The notes under the pieces were generated by a model. That model saw nothing but the letters and a program-made list of their open reading frames with translations. It ran no database searches and was not told the DNA's origin. Both the position numbers and the translations under genes were made by a program. Source: Chitinophagaceae bacterium UBA1930 (GTDB lineage: Bacteria > Bacteroidota > Bacteroidia > Chitinophagales > Chitinophagaceae). From it: a DNA stretch of 64,000 nucleotides. The stretch lies in assembly GCA_002337145.1 (NCBI GenBank), contig DDFK01000002.1:682001-746000 (forward strand), read 5' to 3'. Positions 36,137 through 43,949 of this stretch are shown in pieces. Numbering within the stretch: the first letter of the stretch is position 1; each line of letters begins with the position of its first letter.

Positions 36137-38257
36137 ATGTCAACAACAGCAGCAACATTTAAACATGTAAGCTATTTATGGGACGAACAGAAAGCCGCAG
36201 CACTGGCGGGTGATGAAGTGGCTTTACTGATTTACCGCTCCAATTTATTGGGTGCCGATCTACGCCTCACCAATTACGGTGGTGGCAACACTTCCTGTAA
36301 GGCAATGGCCAAAGACCCTTTAACGGGTGCAGCAACGGAGATCATGTGGGTAAAAGGAAGCGGCGGCGATATCGGCACCTTAAAGAAAAGCGGTTTGGCT
36401 GCTTTGTATGTAGAGCGTTTACGTAGCTTAAAAAATGTGTACCGTGGTATAGAGCATGAAGATGAAATGGTTGAATTGTTTAACCATTGTATTTACGATC
36501 TCGCAAGTAAAGCACCTTCTATCGATACACCGTTGCATGGTTTTCTTCCATTCAAACATATCGACCATTTGCATCCAGATGCAGCCATAGCCATTGCTGC
36601 TGCAAAAGATGGTAAGAAGATCACCCAGGAACTGTTCAACGGAACAATTGGTTGGGTAGAATGGCAGAAGCCTGGCTTCGATCTTGGTCTTCAATTAAAG
36701 CAATGCCTCGATGAAAACCCCGGTATACGTGGCATCATGCTTGGTTCGCATGGCTTATTTACTTGGGGCGATACGGCATACGAATCCTACATCAACACAT
36801 TGGAAGTAGTGGAACGTTGTGCTGCTTATTTAGAAGATAATTATGGTAAGAAAGGCGAAGTGTTTGGCGGACAGAAACTCGAAGCTTTACCAAAAGAACA
36901 ACGCCTGTCGCAAGCCGCTTCATTGGCTCCTATATTAAGGGGCTTCTGTTCTTCGCAAACAAAAATGGTCGGTCACTTTACGGATGATGATCGTGTATTG
37001 CAGTTCATTAACTCCAATGATTTAGATAGATTAGCTCCATTAGGTACATCTTGCCCTGACCATTTTCTGCGTACCAAGATCAGTCCGTTGGTATTGGAGT
37101 TAACGCCAACGCAAGACCTGTCAAATGTTGCAGCCATTAAAGAAACATTGGCACCTGCATTTGAAGCATACCGTAACATGTATGCTGACTATTATAATAC
37201 CTGCAAGCATCCTAACAGCCCAGCCATGCGTGATGCAAACCCCGTGGTTATCCTGTATCCCGGTATTGGTATGTTCACGTTTGCAAAAGACAAACAGACT
37301 GCAAGGGTTGCTGCGGAATTTTATATCAACGCCATCAATGTAATGAAAGGTGCAGAAGCTGTTTCTGAATATACATCATTGCCGCGTCAAGAAGCATTCA
37401 ATATAGAATACTGGTTACTGGAAGAAGCCAAGCTGCAACGCATGCCAAAGCCAAAAGCTTTAAGCGGACGTGTTGCATTGATAACGGGTAGTGCAGGCGG
37501 CATTGGTAAAGCAATTGCCAAAAAGTTTGCAGAAGAAGGTGCCTGTGTAGTATTGAACGACATTAACCAGGAACGTTTGGATGGTGCCATGGAAGAATTT
37601 AAAAAAGCATTCGGAAAAGATACCGCAGCTTCAACTTTGTTGAACGTGACGGATAATGCAACTATCGCAAAAGCCTTTGCCGATGCGGCTTTGGCGTTTG
37701 GTGGTGTTGACATCGTCATCAACAATGCAGGCATCAGCATTTCCAAATCTATAGCCGACCATACCATTGAAGATTGGGACAAACTGTACGATATTTTGGT
37801 TAAAGGCCAGTTCCTTGTTTCCAAAGCAGGTGTTGAAACCATGCGTAAGCAAGGCTTTGGCGGCGATATTGTAAACATCGTTTCAAAGAACGGTATTATG
37901 GCCGGGCCAAACAATGCTGGCTACGGTTCCGCAAAAGCGGCACAGGCACACCTTACACGTTTGTTGGCTGCCGAGTTGGGTGGTGATAAAATTCGTGTGA
38001 ATACCGTGAACCCAGATGCAGTAATTGCCGACTCAAATATTTGGGCAGGCGGTTGGGCCGAAGGACGTGCAAAAGCCTATGGCATTACGGTGGAAGAACT
38101 GCCGGCCTATTATGCAAAACGCACGTTGCTCAACGAAGCCATTTTGCCTGATGATATAGCCAATGCCTGCTATGCGTTTGTTGGCGGACTGCTTAACAAA
38201 TCAACTGGTAATGTATTGAATGTGGATGGTGGTGTTGCAACAGCATTTGTACGTTAA
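36137..38257 (+). CDS. rhaD: Bifunctional rhamnulose-1-phosphate aldolase / L-lactaldehyde dehydrogenase
   Basis: A 706-residue fusion. Residues about 25-430 are a class II aldolase domain (TNYGGGNTSCKAMAK; TPLHGFLPFKHIDHLHPDA with metal-binding His; GIMLGSHGLFTWGD). Residues about 440-706 are a short-chain dehydrogenase: nucleotide motif ITGSAGGIGKAIAKKF, NNAG in VDIVINNAGIS, and the catalytic Tyr-Lys in GYGSAKAAQAHL. Cleavage of L-rhamnulose-1-phosphate gives dihydroxyacetone phosphate and L-lactaldehyde, and the second domain oxidises or reduces the aldehyde. AGGAAAA at 36127-36133 is a fair ribosome-binding site. The same fusion is known in Bacteroidota and other phyla. Confidence 0.93.
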   Translation: MSTTAATFKHVSYLWDEQKAAALAGDEVALLIYRSNLLGADLRLTNYGGGNTSCKAMAKDPLTGAATEIMWVKGSGGDIGTLKKSGLAALYVERLRSLKNVYRGIEHEDEMVELFNHCIYDLASKAPSIDTPLHGFLPFKHIDHLHPDAAIAIAAAKDGKKITQELFNGTIGWVEWQKPGFDLGLQLKQCLDENPGIRGIMLGSHGLFTWGDTAYESYINTLEVVERCAAYLEDNYGKKGEVFGGQKLEALPKEQRLSQAASLAPILRGFCSSQTKMVGHFTDDDRVLQFINSNDLDRLAPLGTSCPDHFLRTKISPLVLELTPTQDLSNVAAIKETLAPAFEAYRNMYADYYNTCKHPNSPAMRDANPVVILYPGIGMFTFAKDKQTARVAAEFYINAINVMKGAEAVSEYTSLPRQEAFNIEYWLLEEAKLQRMPKPKALSGRVALITGSAGGIGKAIAKKFAEEGACVVLNDINQERLDGAMEEFKKAFGKDTAASTLLNVTDNATIAKAFADAALAFGGVDIVINNAGISISKSIADHTIEDWDKLYDILVKGQFLVSKAGVETMRKQGFGGDIVNIVSKNGIMAGPNNAGYGSAKAAQAHLTRLLAAELGGDKIRVNTVNPDAVIADSNIWAGGWAEGRAKAYGITVEELPAYYAKRTLLNEAILPDDIANACYAFVGGLLNKSTGNVLNVDGGVATAFVR

Positions 38258-38365
38258 AAATTTTCATAAAGCAAGCAATCAAAGGGCTGATGATTGTCTA
38301 ATCGGTCGGCCCATTTTTTCTTTCTTGCTTCGCTTCGTATTAAACGCTGTACACCAATAACAAAA

Positions 38366-38397
38366 ACCATTCGTGTCCGTTCGTGACATTCGTGGCA
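38366..38397 (+). repeat. ATTCGTG-family repeat, single arm
   Basis: CATTCGTGTCCGTTCGTGAC followed by ATTCGTGGCA between the aldolase and isomerase genes, directly before repeat copy 8. Confidence 0.65.
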
Positions 38398-38404
38398 AAA
38401 AATA

Positions 38405-38495
38405 TTATGGCACCAGCAACAAAATATAACCCGGCTCCAGTGGCGTCGCACCCATCAACCATATAACTTTATTCATCTTTTCTCACCAAGTAGAT
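38405..38495 (+). repeat. 92-bp dispersed element, copy 8
   Basis: Left end TTATGGCACCAGC, core GTGGCGTCGCACCCATCAACC, then ATATAACTTTATT and end AAGTAGAT; 91 bp. It ends 12 bases before the rhamnose isomerase start. A 19-codon open frame starts in its left end (MAPATKYNPAPVASHPSTI) and stops before the gene. Confidence 0.88.
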
Positions 38496-38507
38496 TAATC
38501 ACAGAAT

Positions 38508-39782
38508 ATGTTACTCCATAAAAATAACATTGCAAACCATAACGAAGCCTTACTGGCAAAACACAAACGCCAGTTTGGTTTTGTCGCAGAAGAAATAAAC
38601 AATATAGAAACAGTTTTGCAGAAACTGAAAGATTTTCAAATTGCCATTCCATCTTGGGCACTAGGTACTGGTGGTACACGCTTCGGACGTTTTGCAGGTG
38701 CAGGCGAGCCACGCAGCCTCGAAGAAAAAATAGAAGATGTGGGTTTGCTGCATGCACTCAATCAATCAAGTGGTGCTATCTCTTTACACATTCCGTGGGA
38801 TATACCTACAGATGCAAAAGCCATCAAGGCATTGGCAGCACAACATGGTTTGCGTTTTGATGCCATGAACTCCAACACCTTTCAAGACCAGGCCAACCAA
38901 CAGTACAGTTATAAATTCGGTTCTTTGCAACACGTTGATAAAGCCGTTCGCAAACAAGCCATCGATCACAACATAGAAGTAATCAAACATGGCGTTGAAT
39001 TGGGTTCTGAATCATTAACGGTTTGGTTGGCTGATGGTTCAAGTTTCCCTGGTCAATTGAATTTCAGGAAAGCATTCAACAACACATTGGAAAGCCTGCA
39101 GGAGATCTATGCAGCACTGCCCGATAACTGGAAACTGTTTGTGGAATACAAAGCTTTTGAACCCAACTTCTATTCCATGACCGTTGGCGATTGGGGGCAG
39201 TCATTGTTATACGCAAATAAGCTGGGTGATAAAGCTTATACCTTGGTTGACCTAGGCCACCACTTACCCAATGCAAACATTGAACAGATTGTTGCGTTGT
39301 TATTGAATGAAAAGAAATTAGCTGGCTTCCATTTTAATGATAGTAAGTACGGTGATGATGATTTAACTGTTGGTTCCATCAATCCTTACCAACTGTTTTT
39401 GATATTCAACGAACTGGTAGAAGGCATGGATGCAAGAGGCATGAACCATGCAAAAGATTTAGGTTGGATGATTGATGCAAGCCATAATGTAAAAGACCCG
39501 TTGGAAGACCTGTTGCAAAGTGTGGAAGCCATCAAGATTGCTTATGCACAGGCCCTGATTATTGATACCAAAGCCTTACAGGATGCACAGCAGGACAACG
39601 ATGTAGCCAAATGCCAGGAAATTTTGCAAGCAGCTTACAGAACAGATGTACGCCCATTGGTTGCAGAAGCAAGGTTGCAAACAGGTGGTGCATTGCAACC
39701 CGTGCAACTGTTTAGGCAAGAAAAAGTACGTGAGCAATTGATCAAAGAAAGGGGAAGCAAAACAGTAGCAACAGGTTTGTAA
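38508..39782 (+). CDS. rhaI: L-rhamnose isomerase (TIM-barrel, Pseudomonas/Bacteroidota type)
   Basis: A 424-residue TIM-barrel isomerase. Recognisable segments are IPSWALGTGGTRFGRFAGAG near residue 48, ISLHIPWDIPTDAKAIKALA, the metal-site strands KLFVEYKAFEPNFYSM and YTLVDLGHHLPNANIEQIVA, and GFHFNDSKYGDDDLTVGS with the metal-binding His and Asp. It converts L-rhamnose to L-rhamnulose in the cytoplasm. Operon context (rhaT, aldolase/dehydrogenase before; kinase after) supports the assignment. A 250-base gap with two repeat families separates it from the aldolase gene, so it may have its own promoter. Confidence 0.92.
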   Translation: MLLHKNNIANHNEALLAKHKRQFGFVAEEINNIETVLQKLKDFQIAIPSWALGTGGTRFGRFAGAGEPRSLEEKIEDVGLLHALNQSSGAISLHIPWDIPTDAKAIKALAAQHGLRFDAMNSNTFQDQANQQYSYKFGSLQHVDKAVRKQAIDHNIEVIKHGVELGSESLTVWLADGSSFPGQLNFRKAFNNTLESLQEIYAALPDNWKLFVEYKAFEPNFYSMTVGDWGQSLLYANKLGDKAYTLVDLGHHLPNANIEQIVALLLNEKKLAGFHFNDSKYGDDDLTVGSINPYQLFLIFNELVEGMDARGMNHAKDLGWMIDASHNVKDPLEDLLQSVEAIKIAYAQALIIDTKALQDAQQDNDVAKCQEILQAAYRTDVRPLVAEARLQTGGALQPVQLFRQEKVREQLIKERGSKTVATGL

Positions 39783-39880
39783 AAGCCCCTATCCCCTAAA
39801 GGGGGGGAATAAGAATGATGCCAAAGGCATCACATGTTTATAGACGGGTTGATTTTCTGAACGTTCGACCCGATTCCATT

Positions 39881-39911
39881 TCATTCGTGTTTTATTCGTG
39901 CCATTTGTGGC
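39881..39911 (+). repeat. ATTCGTG-family repeat, single arm
   Basis: TTCATTCGTGTTTTATTCGT followed by GCCATTTGTGGCA immediately upstream of the rhamnulokinase start. Confidence 0.6.
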
Positions 39912-39927
39912 AGCAAATATTTTGTAT

Positions 39928-41298
39928 ATGACATCAGTAATAGCCATATTCGATATAGGCAAAACCAACAAAAAGTTTTTCCTGTTCAACGAGCAGTACA
40001 GAATTGTATTGGAGCGTACGGTTCAGTTTGATGAAACAACCGATGAAGATGGCGATATATGCGAGAACCTAGATGAACTGACAGAATGGGTTAAACATAC
40101 ATTACATGAAGTATTGGGCTTAAAGAAATTTGAAATCAAGGCAGTCAACTTTTCTACTTATGGTGCAAGCTTTGTACATATTGATGCAACAGGAAAACCT
40201 GTAACACCTTTGTACAACTACTTAAAACCTTTTCCTAAAACGCTGGAAGAAAAATTCTATAATAAATATGGTGGCGAAACAAAAGTATCTGTAGAAACAG
40301 CTTCGCCTGTATTGGGCAATCTCAACTCTGGTCTGCAGTTGTACAAATTGAAAAACGAGCAGCCAACCGTGTTTGATCAAATTGCTTATTCGTTGCATTT
40401 GCCGCAATACATCAGTTATCTGGTTACGGGAAAGGCCTATGCTGATATAACCAGTATCGGTTGCCATACAACTCTATGGAATTTTGCCAGCAACGATTAC
40501 CATGAATGGGTGGGCAAAGAAAACATACTTTCAAAATTGCCTGCATTGTTTCCTTCCAACAAAACGATGGATGCGGTAGTTGATGGTAAACCTATTAAAG
40601 CAGGTGTTGGCTTGCACGATAGTTCAGCAGCATTGATACCCTATCTTACCAGTTTTACGGAACCGTTTATTTTAATTTCAACAGGTACATGGTGCATCAG
40701 TTTCAATCCGTTTAACCATGAGCCTTTGAATGACGATGAACTGCAACAGGATTGTTTGTGTTACATGGAATACGAAGGCAACCCCGTAAAAGCATCGAGG
40801 CTTTTTGCAGGCTATGAGCATGAGCAGCAGACTAAAAGATTGGCTTACCATTTTGGGGTTGCACTGGATCATTACAAGCAGGTGGATTTCAATAACGACT
40901 TGTTGAACAAACTTCAATCAAGCAATGTGGCAGCTTTAACAGGTGTACATACCTCGGCGTTTGGTCAACGTAACCTTGCTGATTTTAAAACGTATGAAGA
41001 AGCGTACCACCAATTTATTTTTGATATCATCCTGCAACAAAAAGTGTCTACTTCATTGATATTGGGCAGTAAAAAAGTAAAAAGGATTTTTGTGGATGGC
41101 GGTTTTGGAAAGAACCCGGTGTACATGAACCTATTGGCTGCTGCTTTTCCTACAATGGAAGTGTTTGCAGCATCTGTGTCGCAAGCAACGGCCATTGGTG
41201 CAGCTTTATCCATACACAAACATTGGAACACCAAACCTGTACCCGGCGATATGATTGAATTGAAGTATTATGTTGCTACAGAAAAGATTGATGTGTAG
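39928..41298 (+). CDS. rhaK: L-rhamnulokinase, FGGY family
   Basis: A 456-residue kinase from Met at 39928 (MTSVIAIFDIGKTNKKFFLF). The upstream ATG at 39898 lies in an intergenic repeat and was rejected. The first phosphate-binding motif is FDIGKTNKK; the substrate and catalytic region includes NFSTYGASFVHID and KAGVGLHDSSAALIPYL (catalytic Asp in the HDSSAA motif); the adenosine region is ILISTGTWCISFNPF and RIFVDGGFGKNPVYMNLL. It phosphorylates L-rhamnulose. Sugar specificity comes from context, because FGGY kinases also act on fuculose and xylulose. A strong bidirectional terminator follows at 41396. Confidence 0.88.
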   Translation: MTSVIAIFDIGKTNKKFFLFNEQYRIVLERTVQFDETTDEDGDICENLDELTEWVKHTLHEVLGLKKFEIKAVNFSTYGASFVHIDATGKPVTPLYNYLKPFPKTLEEKFYNKYGGETKVSVETASPVLGNLNSGLQLYKLKNEQPTVFDQIAYSLHLPQYISYLVTGKAYADITSIGCHTTLWNFASNDYHEWVGKENILSKLPALFPSNKTMDAVVDGKPIKAGVGLHDSSAALIPYLTSFTEPFILISTGTWCISFNPFNHEPLNDDELQQDCLCYMEYEGNPVKASRLFAGYEHEQQTKRLAYHFGVALDHYKQVDFNNDLLNKLQSSNVAALTGVHTSAFGQRNLADFKTYEEAYHQFIFDIILQQKVSTSLILGSKKVKRIFVDGGFGKNPVYMNLLAAAFPTMEVFAASVSQATAIGAALSIHKHWNTKPVPGDMIELKYYVATEKIDV

Positions 41299-41343
41299 CA
41301 AAGTGCCTAAACCTGTCAAAGGAAATTGTACGATTCATTCATC

Positions 41344-41367
41344 GGTTTCGACAGGCTCAACCTGACA
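41344..41367 (-). repeat. GACAAGCT-family repeat arm
   Basis: GGTTTCGACAGGCTCAACCT followed by GACA, the reverse complement of the arm at 15663-15686 with small changes. Confidence 0.65.
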
Positions 41368-41395
41368 GCGATTTTAAATTGAATTTCCATACATA

Positions 41396-41427
41396 GAAAA
41401 GGGATGAACAATAATTCATCCCTTTTC
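41396..41427. terminator. Bidirectional terminator between rhamnulokinase and bioB
   Basis: Perfect 13-bp stem GAAAAGGGATGAA / TTCATCCCTTTTC with a 6-base loop, between convergent genes. Confidence 0.85.
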
Positions 41428-41447
41428 CATTATCCATTTTTTTATTA

Positions 41448-42446
41448 CTAAGCTTCTACCAGTTCCCTTAAATATTGTTTCTCTTCTTTAAAAGCCTTAC
41501 GTGGCTGCAATCCCAATAGATTGAACATCGCATTGTCTTCATCAAAACTTGGGTTGGGTGTGGTCAGTAATTTGTCGCCTGCAAAAATGCTGTTGGCACC
41601 GGCCATAAAACAAAGTGCCTGTTCTGCAACGCTCATTTCTGTACGGCCTGCACTTAAACGTACCATGGTTTTAGGCATCAGTATCCTTGCTGTTGCAATC
41701 ATGCGTACCATATCCCAAATATCTACTTTAGTATTGTTCTCCAATGGTGTACCTTTTATAGCAACCAATGAATTGATGGGCACACTTTCAGGATGCTCGG
41801 GCATGGTTGCCAATGTGTGCAGCATCTTTATCCTGTCTTCATGTGTTTCGCCCAAGCCGATGATGCCACCACAGCAAACGGTAACACCTGCTTTGCGTAC
41901 ATTGTCCAACGTTTGCAACCTGTCGTCGTATGTTCTGGTAGTGATTATTTCGCTGTAATGTTCCTTGCTGGTATCGAGGTTGTGGTTGTATGCATAGAGG
42001 CCGGCTTCGGCCAGTTTCTGTGCCTGTGTATCGGTTAGCATGCCCAGTGTACAGCACACTTCCATACCCATCTGGTTTACGCCTTTTACCATTTCCAGTA
42101 CACGGTCAAAATCGCGATTGTCCCTTACTTCCCTCCACGCCGCACCCATGCAAAACCTGGTGCTGCCTGCATCTTTGGCTTTTTGTGCATACTCCATCAC
42201 TTCATCGTGTTTCATTAATGCCTGCACATTTACACCTGTGTTGTAACGTGCTGCCTGCGGGCAGTAGGAGCAGTCTTCGCTACAGCCACCTGTTTTAATG
42301 CTTAACAAAGTACACACCTGTACTTCGGCGGTATCGTTGTATTGCCTATGCAATGTGGCAGCTTTAAAAACCAGTTCCAGCAAAGGTTCGTTGTATATGT
42401 TGTGTATTTCTTCCAGGCTCCAGTCCTGGCGTATATCGTTTTTCAT
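41448..42446 (-). CDS. bioB: Biotin synthase BioB
   Basis: A 332-residue radical SAM enzyme from Met at 42446 (MKNDIRQDWSLEEIHNIYNE); an ATG 10 codons upstream is less likely. The 4Fe-4S cluster motif CSEDCSYCPQ (CxxxCxxC) is near residue 55. Other BioB marks are GAAWREVRDNRDFDRVLEMV, YNHNLDTSKEHYSEIITTRT and GGIIGLGETHEDRI, with SAGRTEMSVAEQALCFMAGA near the C-terminus. It inserts sulfur into dethiobiotin. No other biotin genes adjoin it. Confidence 0.96.
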   Translation of the reverse strand: MKNDIRQDWSLEEIHNIYNEPLLELVFKAATLHRQYNDTAEVQVCTLLSIKTGGCSEDCSYCPQAARYNTGVNVQALMKHDEVMEYAQKAKDAGSTRFCMGAAWREVRDNRDFDRVLEMVKGVNQMGMEVCCTLGMLTDTQAQKLAEAGLYAYNHNLDTSKEHYSEIITTRTYDDRLQTLDNVRKAGVTVCCGGIIGLGETHEDRIKMLHTLATMPEHPESVPINSLVAIKGTPLENNTKVDIWDMVRMIATARILMPKTMVRLSAGRTEMSVAEQALCFMAGANSIFAGDKLLTTPNPSFDEDNAMFNLLGLQPRKAFKEEKQYLRELVEA

Positions 42447-42520
42447 AAACAGTAATTTATTAGGCAAATATAGCAATGTGCTTTACATGAAATGAACGAA
42501 TTGGTGCTATGGAAAAACCT

Positions 42521-42616
42521 GCGTTAGGGGTTGAAGCGTAAAGCCCGCAACCATGCCTGCATGGTGCGTACTTGCAGCGGAAGACCCGGCCCGCACAGGC
42601 GGGCAACGCCCTAACA
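42521..42616. repeat. Composite REP-like intergenic element
   Basis: Bounded by GTTAGGG (42523-42529) and CCCTAAC (42609-42615). Inside are two hairpins: ACCATGC-CT-GCATGGT (42550-42565) and GCCCGC-ACAG-GCGGGC (42589-42604). It fills the gap between bioB and the pseudouridine synthase gene. It is GC-rich compared with its surroundings. Confidence 0.75.
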
Positions 42617-43669
42617 TTATTCTTCAACATCTTTTACATTGCCTACATACCTGCTCCATTTATCAATTACCTGTTGCATGTCGTTGGGCAATGCTGCTTC
42701 AAAATACATTTGCTCGTTGGTACGTGGGTGCACAAAGCCCAGCACTTTTGCATGCAGGGCACAACGTGGGCAAAGTTCAAAACAGTTGTCAACAAACTGT
42801 TTGTACTTGGCATAAATGGTTCCTTTCAATATCCTGTCGCCGCCATATTCCCAATCGTTGAACAATGTATGCCCAATATGTTTCATGTGCACACGTATCT
42901 GATGCGTACGTCCTGTTTCCAACACACATTCCACCAACGTTACATAGTTCATGCGTTGCAGCACGGAGTAATGGGTAATGGCATGTTTGCCCGTATCGCC
43001 TTCGGGGTAGGCGGCAAACATTTTCCTGAACTGTTTGTGCCGTGCAATATGTGCATTAACGGTACCGCTGTCTGCTTCAATATTGCCCCAAACAAGGGCC
43101 ACATATTTTCGCTCTACGGTATGGTTAAAGAACTGCTTGGATAAATGGGCAGCCGCTTCAGATGTTTTGGCCAATACAATAAGGCCCGTAGTGTTTTTAT
43201 CTATGCGGTGTACGAGGCCATAGCGTGGCAGCTCGTCTTCTGTTATGTTGGGGTTCTGTTGTAGTAAGTGGTAAGCCACGCCATTCAGCAGCGTGCCGCT
43301 ATAGTTGCCCACACCGGGGTGCACCACCATATTGGGCACTTTGTTGATGACCATTACATCGGCATCTTCGTACACAATGTCCAAAGGGATGTTTTCGGGT
43401 TTAAGTTCGGTATAATCGGGGTTCACAAAAACCATCAATACTATTTCATCGCCCGGTTTTACTTTGTAGTTGCTCTTTACCACTTTGCCGTTAACGGTCA
43501 AAAAGCCGTCATCAATGCCCCGTTGTATCTTGTTGCGGGTGGCACCTTCAATGTGTACCTGTAACCATTTATCTATACGCAGAGGTTCCTGGCCTTTGTC
43601 TATATGAAAGGTCCGTTTCTCATACACATCTTCCTGTTCCTCTTGCGGTAAGTCAAGTTCTTCGCTCAT
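42617..43669 (-). CDS. rluD: RluA-family 23S rRNA pseudouridine synthase (RluD-like)
   Basis: A 350-residue enzyme. Residues about 25-95 are an S4 RNA-binding domain (LRIDKWLQVHIEGATRNKIQ; GFLTVNGKVVKSNYKVKPGD). Residues about 100-330 are the pseudouridine synthase domain with the RluA-family catalytic motif GLVHRIDKNTTGLIVLAK, whose Asp is the nucleophile. It modifies uridines in large-subunit rRNA; RluD-type specificity is inferred from size and S4 domain. A REP-like element adjoins its 3' end and a 36-bp hairpin element lies 107 bases upstream. Confidence 0.92.
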   Translation of the reverse strand: MSEELDLPQEEQEDVYEKRTFHIDKGQEPLRIDKWLQVHIEGATRNKIQRGIDDGFLTVNGKVVKSNYKVKPGDEIVLMVFVNPDYTELKPENIPLDIVYEDADVMVINKVPNMVVHPGVGNYSGTLLNGVAYHLLQQNPNITEDELPRYGLVHRIDKNTTGLIVLAKTSEAAAHLSKQFFNHTVERKYVALVWGNIEADSGTVNAHIARHKQFRKMFAAYPEGDTGKHAITHYSVLQRMNYVTLVECVLETGRTHQIRVHMKHIGHTLFNDWEYGGDRILKGTIYAKYKQFVDNCFELCPRCALHAKVLGFVHPRTNEQMYFEAALPNDMQQVIDKWSRYVGNVKDVEE

Positions 43670-43776
43670 GTGGCAAAAATAAAGGCATTCGGTATTAGTT
43701 TGTCTGTTTTTGGAAGCAGTTGGTTTGAGTAATGCTAATCAGCATCTGTCCCGCTTTGCGTTGCAAGTCCTCATGG

Positions 43777-43812
43777 CTCAACCGCCAACAGGGCTAAAGC
43801 CGCTGTCGGGGT
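43777..43812 (-). repeat. 36-bp covarying hairpin element, copy d
   Basis: On the minus strand: ACCCCGACAGCGGCTTTAGC and then CCTGTTGGCGGTTGAG, with stem CCGACAG / CTGTTGG (one G-T pair). Sense orientation relative to the downstream rluD-like gene. Confidence 0.75.
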
Positions 43813-43837
43813 TAAACCATTCCGGGCTTTCCACTTC

Positions 43838-43855
43838 ATCCGATAGCTATCGGAT
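43838..43855. repeat. 18-bp perfect palindrome
   Basis: ATCCGATAGCTATCGGAT. A related palindrome, TCCCGATGGTTATCGGGA, lies at 60217-60234 upstream of metG. Confidence 0.7.
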
Positions 43856-43949
43856 CGGGGCTATTGTTCAATAATTAGAATGCTAAGAAGCTAAGTGTGC
43901 ACTTTTGTTGAAGTTTCTTGCACAATAAACCGCTCCGTATCTTTGCCCA

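Noticed and set aside
179..38495. 92-bp repeats as a CRISPR array
   Set aside because: Copies are kilobases apart, in both orientations and partly coding; no cas genes.
42572..43144. 190-codon frame opposite the pseudouridine synthase gene
   Set aside because: Shadow of a clear RluA-family gene; begins in a REP-like element.
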